This document shows, piece by piece, positions 1-5,150 of a DNA stretch of 6,100 bases (positions are counted from its first letter, which is position 1; every line of letters starts with the position of its first letter). The DNA is from Anaerolineae bacterium (GTDB lineage Bacteria; Chloroflexota; Anaerolineae; JAAYZQ01). The notes below the pieces were generated by a model that was given only the letters and a program-made list of their open reading frames with translations, was not told the DNA's origin and did not search any database. Location of the stretch: NCBI GenBank assembly GCA_016926595.1, contig JAFGOG010000371.1, positions 1-6,100 on the forward strand. Reading direction: 5' to 3'. The position numbers were made by a program, and so were the translations under genes.

Positions 1-2102
1 ACCCGGCCGGAGCACATGGTGCGGATAATGCGGGCGTTGGGCGGGTAGGCCATGCGGCCCACCCCGGCCGTGTCGGCCCCGGCGTAGGAGCACCAATTGC
101 AGGCAAAGGTGACGATCTTGCCCAGGGGATCTTGATCCAGGATGGCGTCGATCTGGGCATAGATCGCCTGGTCCGAAAAGTGGCGCATCTCGATTGCGCC
201 AAACTTGCACTCGGCGGCGCAGGTGCCGCACCCGGTACACTGGGCGCTGATGACTCGTGCCACCTGTTTCTTCTGCCAGGTGATGGCCTTGAAGGGGCAG
301 ACGTCGGCGCACTGGCCGCACATCTTGCACAGCGCCTCGTCCACCACGGCGGTGATCGCCTCCACCGAAAACCTGCTCTTGTTGAGCAGAATCGACGCCC
401 GCGAGGCGGCGGCGCTGGCCTGGGTCACGCTCTCCCGCACATCTTTGGGGCTTTCGACGGCCCCGGCGATGTATACCCCCTTGGTCGGCGTATCCACCGG
501 GCGCAGCTTGGGATGGGCTTCTTTCAAAAAGCCGTTGGGCGACCTGGACAGGCTGATCAGTTGGCGGACCGTTTCGGTGTCGGCGGCCGGCGTGGCCCCC
601 ACGGCCAGCACCAGCATATCCACCTCGTGGTTCTCCAGGCGGTTGGCGGTCGTGTTCTCCACCGTCAGCCGCAGGTTGCCGGTGGCCGGGTCTTCGCACA
701 CCTCGCCCGGCAGGCCGCGGACGTAATGCACGCCGTTGCTCTTGCTGCGCATCAGCAGCTCCTCGAACCCCTTGCCAAAAGCGCGCATGTCCATGTAAAA
801 GACACTGACATCGGTGTCGGGATAGTTGTCTTTCAAATACTGGGCTGCTTTGACTGTGTTCATGCAGCAGATGTTGGAGCAGTAAGGATTGCCGCGCTCC
901 GGGTCCTGGGTCCGCGAGCCGACACATTGGACGAAACCGATGCGGCGCGGCCGTTGCAGGTCGCTGGGGCGGCCCAGGTGCCCTTCCAGCGGCCCGCCGG
1001 TGCATATCAGCCGCTCGAACTCCAGGCTGGTGACGACATTGGGAAAGCGGGCATAGCCATATTCGTCCAGCCTGCGGGGGTCGTAGACGTTCATGCCGGT
1101 CGCCACGATGATGGCGCCGACCTTGACCTCGCGGATCTCGTCCTGCATGTCAAAGTCGATGCACCCTTTTTCACAGGCCTCGATGCACTTGCCGCAGGCG
1201 ATCGGGTTTTGACCCAGGCACTCGTCGGCGGCGACGATGTAGGACGACGGCACGGCCTGGGGGAAGGGGATGTAGATCGCCCTGCGGCTGCCCAGCCCGA
1301 TCTGATACTCATCGGGCACTACGACCGGACAGACCTTGGCGCAGTCGCCGCAGGTGGTACATTCCTTCTCGTCCACGTAACGGGCTTTCTTGCGGATGCT
1401 GACCCGGAAATTGCCGACATACCCCGAAACGTTTTCGATCTCCGAATAGGCCATCAGCTCGATCTTGGGATGTCGACCGACATCCATCATTTTGGGACCG
1501 AGGATTCATATGCTGCATTCTATGTCGGGATACACCTTGTCGAGCTGGGCCATGATGCCGCCGATCGACGGTTTTTTCTCCACCAGGTAGACCTGGTGGC
1601 CGGCGTCGGCCAAGTCGAGGGCGGCCTGCATGCCTGCCACCCCGCCGCCGATGACCAGCGCCGCATCGGTGACCGTGATCTGCTCCTCCTCCTGGGGATA
1701 GAGCCACCGCGAGCGCGCCACCGCCACATGGACGATGTCCTTCGCCTTGCGCGTGGCCGCTTCCCGATCGTTGGGCGTGACCCAAGAGCAGTGCTCGCGA
1801 ATGTTAGCCATCTCAAACAGGTAGCGGTTCAGCCCGGCCTCCTCGATGCACTGCTGGAAGATCGGTTCGTAGGACGATGGTGAGCAGGAAGCCACCACTA
1901 CCCGGTTGAGATGGTGCTCGCGGATCGTGCGCTGAATCTGCTGCTGCCCGGGATCGGCGCAGGTGTATTTGTTCCGCACCGCCACGACCACGCCGGGCAG
2001 GGTCGCCGCGTATTCGCGAACCGCCTCGGTATCCACCGCCCCGGCGATGTTCGAGCCACAATCGCATACGAACACGCCGATGCGCAAGTCCTGTGTCGCC
2101 AA
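1..2102 (-). CDS. hdrA: HdrA-MvhD fusion, selenocysteine-containing heterodisulfide reductase subunit A (3' end beyond window)
   Basis: This is the FAD/iron-sulfur subunit of an Hdr-type electron-transfer complex, probably cytoplasmic; in the family its FAD is the proposed bifurcation site. Residues are counted from a TTG start. They show the N-terminal HdrA domain ([12 protein letters not shown], 7-18), an FAD-binding [11 protein letters not shown] (151-161) with [12 protein letters not shown], then C196-x-x-UGA199. An inserted ferredoxin-like part follows (C248, C251, C254, C258; C295, C303, C306, C310, C314), then ATGMNVYDP and [16 protein letters not shown]. Near the C-terminus are two [4Fe-4S] motifs (C592/595/598/602 and C622/625/628/632). 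From about 661 an MvhD domain begins ([11 protein letters not shown] ... TMCSG) and is cut by the window edge. Apart from the single UGA, the frame is open from 2102 to 1; I translated it by hand throughout. The TTG start has a strong GGAGGAGG five bases upstream and puts the protein start where the family begins. HdrA-MvhD fusions are known in other anaerobes. Without UGA readthrough the product would stop at 198 residues, inside the FAD domain. Confidence 0.93.
1468..1485 (-). promoter_or_regulatory. Bacterial SECIS element downstream of the hdrA UGA
   Basis: The minus strand reads GGATGTCGGTCGACATCC, a perfect inverted repeat. It folds as a 7-bp stem (GGAUGUC/GACAUCC) with the four-base loop GGUC. 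The stem starts 20 bases after UGA and the loop 27 bases after it, inside the distance usual for bacterial SECIS hairpins. A G, followed by GU, at the start of a small apical loop is the feature SelB recognises, as in E. coli fdhF. A lower extension is possible between GAU (1488-1486) and AUC (1463-1461) across a CAAG bulge. The stem also codes for the ordinary HdrA residues MDVGRHP, so the RNA structure coexists with conserved protein sequence. Confidence 0.85.
1506..1508 (-). other. In-frame UGA predicted to encode selenocysteine (Sec199 of HdrA)
   Basis: The codon is TGA in the hdrA frame, between ...DIECSI and [12 protein letters not shown]. HdrA proteins normally read CSxCIL-PKM here, so UGA replaces a conserved cysteine and makes C196-x-x-U199. 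The homology continues in the same frame on both sides with no shift. The HdrCB gene of this cluster uses TGA as an ordinary stop (3510-3508) and no other gene here has an internal TGA, so general reassignment of UGA is unlikely. HdrA is an established selenoprotein family in some methanogens and some anaerobic bacteria. A nonsense mutation or base error is the alternative, made unlikely by the adjacent SECIS-like hairpin. Confidence 0.9.
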
Positions 2103-2107
2103 CTTGA

Positions 2108-2115
2108 CCTCCTCC
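2108..2115 (-). promoter_or_regulatory. Strong ribosome binding site that fixes the TTG start of hdrA
   Basis: GGAGGAGG is followed by the spacer TCAAG and then TTG at 2102-2100. There is no ATG in the hdrA frame between the preceding gene's stop and the conserved [12 protein letters not shown]. The more distant in-frame ATGs (such as 2303) would lie inside the dehydrogenase gene and add unrelated residues. Confidence 0.8.
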
Positions 2116-2134
2116 AAAAACCCCGCAGGGCGGG
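2116..2134 (-). terminator. Weak intrinsic terminator or attenuator between dehydrogenase gene and hdrA
   Basis: The transcript would form CCCGC-CCU-GCGGG followed by G and UUUUU. The 5-bp GC stem with a three-base loop and a short U run suits a weak Rho-independent terminator. It starts six bases after the dehydrogenase stop codon, and its U run directly touches the hdrA ribosome binding site. It could lower read-through into hdrA. The stem is short, so this is tentative. Confidence 0.45.
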
Positions 2135-2139
2135 CTACA

Positions 2140-3480
2140 TTAGCCTTTCCCAATCGCTTTATAGGTAAAACCTGCCGCCCGCACCGGCTCCGCGTCAAAC
2201 ACGTTCCGCCCATCCACCAGGACCGGCGTGCGCATGATCCCCCTGAGCCAGGCCAGGTCCAGATCATAATACACCCGATGCCGGGTGACAATGACTGCCG
2301 CATCTGCGCCCTGCAGCGCCAGATCCAGGTCGCGCGTCAGCTCATAGCCATCCAGCTCACGGGCATAAGGGTCGTGGGCCACCACGCTGGCGCCCTTTTC
2401 CTGGAGCGCATCGATCACCGCCATCGCCGGCGTGTTGCGCGTGTCGTCCGAGTCCTCCAGGTAGGCCACGCCCAGCACGACCACCTTGGCCTTGTCCATC
2501 GCAACGCCTCGCTCGGCCAACGCTTGCACCGTGAGGTCCACCAGGTGCAGCGGCATTTCGTCGTTGATCTCGCGCGCCAGGGCGATCATCCGCACCGGCG
2601 CCTGGACCCTACCATAGGTATCTACGCCGAACTTGAGCAGCCACGAGTCTTTGGGCAGGCAGTGCCCACCCACCCCGGCGCCCGGCAGGTGCATGTTCCG
2701 ATCAGGGCGGGCGTTCATCAACCGCCGGATTTCGTACACATCCACGCCCATCGCCTCGCACACACGCGCCATCTCGTTGGAAAAAGCGATATTTACGTCG
2801 CGGTAGGCGTTCTCCATCGTCTTGGCCAGCTCGGCCGCCAGGACGCTGGTCGCCGTGATCTCTTGGCGGACGATCGTCCGGTACAGCTCCACCGCCCGCC
2901 GGGTGCTCTCCTCGTCGATGCCCCCCACCACCCGCGGAAAGTTGGTGATATATTCCAACAGCTTGCCGGGCATCACCCGCTCGTAGGAAAAGGCCAGGCC
3001 AAAGTCGGCGCCCGCTTTCAGCCCTGATTCCTGTTCCAGGATTGGCTGGACGATGTTTTGTGTCGTGCCCGGGGCGACCGTCGATTCGATCACCACCAGC
3101 ACGCCGGGCCGGAGGTAGCTGCCGGCCTTGGCGCTTACCTCTCGCAGCGAAACGTACTGCGGGATGCGGTTGGTGTCAGTCGGCGTCTGGACGTCGATCA
3201 GGATTACGTCAGCGTCCTGGCAGACGGCATAGTCGTCGGTCACGTGGAAGGTCTTTTTGTCCAGCACCACCCGGGCCATCAGCTCGTCCATGCCCGGTTC
3301 ATCCCCTTCGAACGGGTTCTTGCCGGCGTTGATCCAGTCGATCTTCCAACCCGAGCGGGTGGACCGCCGCTGGACGCCGACGACCTTGTGGCCCGGCACG
3401 TCGGCCAGGAGAGCCGCCGCCGGAATGCCGACGTACCCCATACCGATGACGACGATATTGCGCTTTGTCTCAGAAGTCAT
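2140..3480 (-). CDS. Nucleotide-sugar dehydrogenase (UDP-N-acetyl-D-mannosamine / UDP-GlcNAc 6-dehydrogenase type)
   Basis: The predicted reaction is NAD-dependent, two-step oxidation of the C6 hydroxyl of a UDP-sugar to the uronate, feeding surface polysaccharide or glycan synthesis in the cytoplasm. The 446 residues have the usual three-part layout. An N-terminal Rossmann fold carries VVIGMGYVGIPAA (10-22). The central helical domain has ESTVAPGTT (132-140), ELAKTMENAYRDVNIAFSNE (K220, N224) and GVGGHCLPKDSW with catalytic C274. The C-terminal domain has VVLGVAYLEDSDDTRNTPA and LVDGRNVFD. GGHC rather than the GGSCFPKD of UDP-glucose dehydrogenase favours an N-acetylated substrate (WecC/WbpA group). 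At the end of beta-strand 2 the usual acidic residue seems replaced by Q37 (VGVQRRS), which may affect cofactor binding. The ATG has AAGGAG four bases upstream. It lies 27 bases after the HdrCB gene in the same direction, yet has no clear link to electron bifurcation. The exact substrate cannot be read from sequence. Confidence 0.9.
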   Translation of the reverse strand: MTSETKRNIVVIGMGYVGIPAAALLADVPGHKVVGVQRRSTRSGWKIDWINAGKNPFEGDEPGMDELMARVVLDKKTFHVTDDYAVCQDADVILIDVQTPTDTNRIPQYVSLREVSAKAGSYLRPGVLVVIESTVAPGTTQNIVQPILEQESGLKAGADFGLAFSYERVMPGKLLEYITNFPRVVGGIDEESTRRAVELYRTIVRQEITATSVLAAELAKTMENAYRDVNIAFSNEMARVCEAMGVDVYEIRRLMNARPDRNMHLPGAGVGGHCLPKDSWLLKFGVDTYGRVQAPVRMIALAREINDEMPLHLVDLTVQALAERGVAMDKAKVVVLGVAYLEDSDDTRNTPAMAVIDALQEKGASVVAHDPYARELDGYELTRDLDLALQGADAAVIVTRHRVYYDLDLAWLRGIMRTPVLVDGRNVFDAEPVRAAGFTYKAIGKG

Positions 3481-3507
3481 ATATCTCCTTCCGTAACTTT
3501 TGGATTG

Positions 3508-4686
3508 TCATAACCGCTCGGCCACCAACGTCGTCAGATCGCGAATGTCGATGCCGATCTCCTGGCGCAACGACGGGTCATCCTGCGCGCACTTGAAATG
3601 GATCTGGCACTTGACGCAGGCAGTGACCAGCATCTGGGCGCCGGTGGCCTTGGCCTCTTTCAACCGCTCGACCTGGATGTTCTTGCTGACCTGGCCGCAC
3701 GACGTCCAGCAACTGGTGCCGCAGCACAGGCTCGCGTGGCGCGTCCGTTCCATCTCCGCCAGGTCAAACCCCAGGCCGGCCAGCGCCAATCGTGGCGCGT
3801 CATAGATCCCCAGGTGGCGGCCCAGGCGGCAAGGATCCTGGTAGGTGACACACCCACCTGTCCCCTGAAGGGTCCCCAGACGGGGATCTGCGTGATCTCC
3901 GTTCTTTGGGATATCATATTCCAGGTCGGCGAGTAGCTGCGAGATGTGCAAGACCTCCATCCCGTGCGCCCCGACAAGCCGAGGATAATCGACCTTCAGC
4001 GTGCGGGCGCACTCGGGGCAGGTGGTCACGATGCGCCTGGCGCCGGTTGCCTTGAGCTGCTCCAGGTTCAACCGGGCCAGGGCGTCAAAGGTCTCGACGT
4101 CCCCCTCCCACAGTTGATCGTGGCCGCAGCACCGCTCGCCGGCCATCACCTGCGGCTCGATCCCCAGATGGTTCAATATCTTGACCGCCGCCCGAGCAAT
4201 CTCCACCCCTTCGATATTCAGCTTCTTGAACAGCACGTCGTAATAGGGCAGGCAGCCGACAAAATAGACAGTGTCCGAACTATCCGATACCCTCAGGCTT
4301 CCGTCCAGCCAGCCCAGCCGATCCTGGCGCAAATCGGGATCGGTCATCATCCGCGCCCACGTGTGGATGGCATCGCCGTGCGTGCACTCCCCCGAGCGGC
4401 CACCAGTGCGGGCTAGAGCGCGGACGTCGCGCAGGAACTCGGAAAAATAGACTTCCGATGGGCACAGCTCGCTACACCGCTTGCAGGTCAGGCATGACCA
4501 GAACAGGGGATCGTCCAGGAGCTCCTCTATCCGCCCGTCGACCGCCTTTTCTACCAACAGACGCGGGGTCGTATAGCTGCGCTTTTCCCAACGGGTGATG
4601 GGGCACACGGCGCTGCACTTGCCACAATCCAGGCAATACCAGGCCCGGTTGCGGGTTATGATATCGCGCATGCTGTGTTCGATCAT
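3508..4686 (-). CDS. HdrC-HdrB fusion, HdrD-like (Fe-S)-binding protein with two CCG domains
   Basis: This is the likely catalytic or electron-output subunit of the Hdr-type complex. In heterodisulfide reductase, CCG domains hold noncubane [4Fe-4S] clusters that reduce a disulfide; other family members pass electrons to other acceptors. From the chosen start (392 aa), the HdrC part has C18-x2-C21-x2-C24-x3-CP28 and C65-x2-C68-x2-C71-x3-CP75. CCG domain 1 has C145, C186-C187 and C223-PE-C226. CCG domain 2 has DPC286RLGRH, C321-C322 and C357-VK-C360. All cluster cysteines are present. I chose ATG 4686 because GGGAG precedes it by four bases and it follows the mvhD stop after one base (TAA-T-ATG), suggesting translational coupling. 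An ATG at 4704 is possible and adds six residues. Residues 262-275 come from a mosaic DNA repeat placed in the linker between the CCG domains. The true substrate is unknown; the gene could equally be named HdrD-like or GlpC/LutA-like by general tools. Confidence 0.9.
   Translation of the reverse strand: MIEHSMRDIITRNRAWYCLDCGKCSAVCPITRWEKRSYTTPRLLVEKAVDGRIEELLDDPLFWSCLTCKRCSELCPSEVYFSEFLRDVRALARTGGRSGECTHGDAIHTWARMMTDPDLRQDRLGWLDGSLRVSDSSDTVYFVGCLPYYDVLFKKLNIEGVEIARAAVKILNHLGIEPQVMAGERCCGHDQLWEGDVETFDALARLNLEQLKATGARRIVTTCPECARTLKVDYPRLVGAHGMEVLHISQLLADLEYDIPKNGDHADPRLGTLQGTGGCVTYQDPCRLGRHLGIYDAPRLALAGLGFDLAEMERTRHASLCCGTSCWTSCGQVSKNIQVERLKEAKATGAQMLVTACVKCQIHFKCAQDDPSLRQEIGIDIRDLTTLVAERL
3862..3903. 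repeat. Mosaic repeat copy A (two 12-bp plus two 9-bp units) inside HdrCB gene
   Basis: On the plus strand the units are CCCCTGAAGGGT, CCCCAGACGGGG, ATCTGCGTG and ATCTCCGTT, 42 bp in all. Each 12-mer is a small palindrome. It corresponds to copy B at 5067-5129, minus one middle 12-mer and one 9-mer, with two mismatches over the 42 shared bases. It encodes exactly 14 codons (NGDHADPRLGTLQG) in a linker between CCG domains. Weak similarity continues for eight bases (3854-3861 against 5059-5066, 7 of 8), so that border is uncertain. Confidence 0.85.
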
Positions 4687-4687
4687 A

Positions 4688-5140
4688 TTACTCCCGCTTT
4701 TCATTCAGCCCGAGCACAAAAGCCCGCACCTTCTCGGCAAAAGCCTGGCCATCGCCGGCTGCCACCCAATCCATCTTGAGCTGTTCGTCGCCATAGCCCA
4801 ACAGAGTCGCCATCTCACGCGCTTGCTTGAAAAGCTCCTCCGCGCGGCGATTGCCAAACTGATAGTGGCATTCGCCCGGCGGGCAGCTCAACAGCAGCAC
4901 CCCATCGGCGCGCATCTCTAGAGCCTTGAGGATGATGCCGGGGCTGATCTGCCCCAGGCACATCACCTTTAGCGGGTAGACAGACGCTGGATACTCCAGT
5001 TGATCGACTCCCGCGGCCTCTAATCCGCTGTAAGCGTTCCAGTTACAGGTGAAAACGACCACCTTTCCCCTAAAGGGTCCCCTAGCGGGTCCCCTGACGG
5101 GGATCTGCGTGATCTGCGTGATCTCCGTTGGATCTGCCAT
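4688..5140 (-). CDS. mvhD: MvhD-like hydrogenase iron-sulfur subunit (FlpD family)
   Basis: MvhD is a small [2Fe-2S] protein that carries electrons from a hydrogenase, formate dehydrogenase or other donor to HdrA. The 150 residues contain KVVVFTCNWNAYSGLEAAG (26-44), VMCLGQISPGIILKALE (59-75) and GVLLLSCPPGECHYQFGNRRAEE (80-102), matching the family core. Cysteines are C32, C61, C86 and C91. Many members, including the MvhD domain fused to HdrA in this window, read CNWC; here the second cysteine is N35, so cluster binding may differ. The start ATG at 5140 has GGAGG five bases upstream and lies 10 bases after the preceding HdrA-like gene. Residues 5-24 (with parts of 4 and 25) come from the mosaic repeat and have no family counterpart. 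Relatives begin close to the KVVVF strand. Its place between an HdrA-like and an HdrCB gene supports a role as electron carrier in one complex. Confidence 0.92.
   Translation of the reverse strand: MADPTEITQITQIPVRGPARGPFRGKVVVFTCNWNAYSGLEAAGVDQLEYPASVYPLKVMCLGQISPGIILKALEMRADGVLLLSCPPGECHYQFGNRRAEELFKQAREMATLLGYGDEQLKMDWVAAGDGQAFAEKVRAFVLGLNEKRE
4691..4695 (-). promoter_or_regulatory. Ribosome binding site overlapping the end of mvhD, setting the HdrCB start
   Basis: GGGAG followed by TAAT leads to ATG at 4686-4684. The TAA within the spacer is the mvhD stop. It supports the 4686 start over 4704, which has no good purine-rich site at the right distance. Confidence 0.6.
5067..5129. repeat. 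Mosaic repeat copy B (three 12-bp plus three 9-bp units) at the 5' end of mvhD
   Basis: On the plus strand the units are CCCCTAAAGGGT, CCCCTAGCGGGT, CCCCTGACGGGG, then ATCTGCGTG twice and ATCTCCGTT, 63 bp in all. In the mvhD frame it gives the EITQITQIPVRG... N-terminal extension. Compared with copy A the reading phase is shifted by one base, so the same DNA encodes different peptides in the two genes. GGGTCCC at each 12-mer junction is also palindromic. There is no U run, so it is not a terminator. Confidence 0.88.
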
Positions 5141-5150
5141 TGCAGCCTCC

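Noticed and set aside
1506..1508. UGA as a simple nonsense mutation or as a genome-wide reassigned codon
   Set aside because: The SECIS-like hairpin and conserved Cys position favour Sec. TGA ends the HdrCB gene and does not occur inside other genes, which argues against reassignment. A base error cannot be fully excluded.
132..1883. A 583-codon open frame on the plus strand
   Set aside because: It lies wholly antisense to hdrA, has no recognisable domain, and arises from GC-rich codon bias on the opposite strand.
1506..2303. Treating the N-terminal HdrA part as a complete 265-residue protein
   Set aside because: The first 67 residues overlap the dehydrogenase and are not HdrA-like; the end is the UGA in the middle of the FAD domain, with homology continuing in frame.
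1963..3027. A 354-codon open frame on the plus strand
   Set aside because: It is antisense to the sugar dehydrogenase and the hdrA start, crosses gene borders and shows no family motif.
3481..3507. A promoter in the gap before the sugar dehydrogenase
   Set aside because: The 27 bases hold a ribosome binding site but no convincing -35/-10 pair.
5067..5129. CRISPR array or terminator
   Set aside because: Units are 9 and 12 bp with no spacers, lie inside mvhD, and have no U run after the palindromes.
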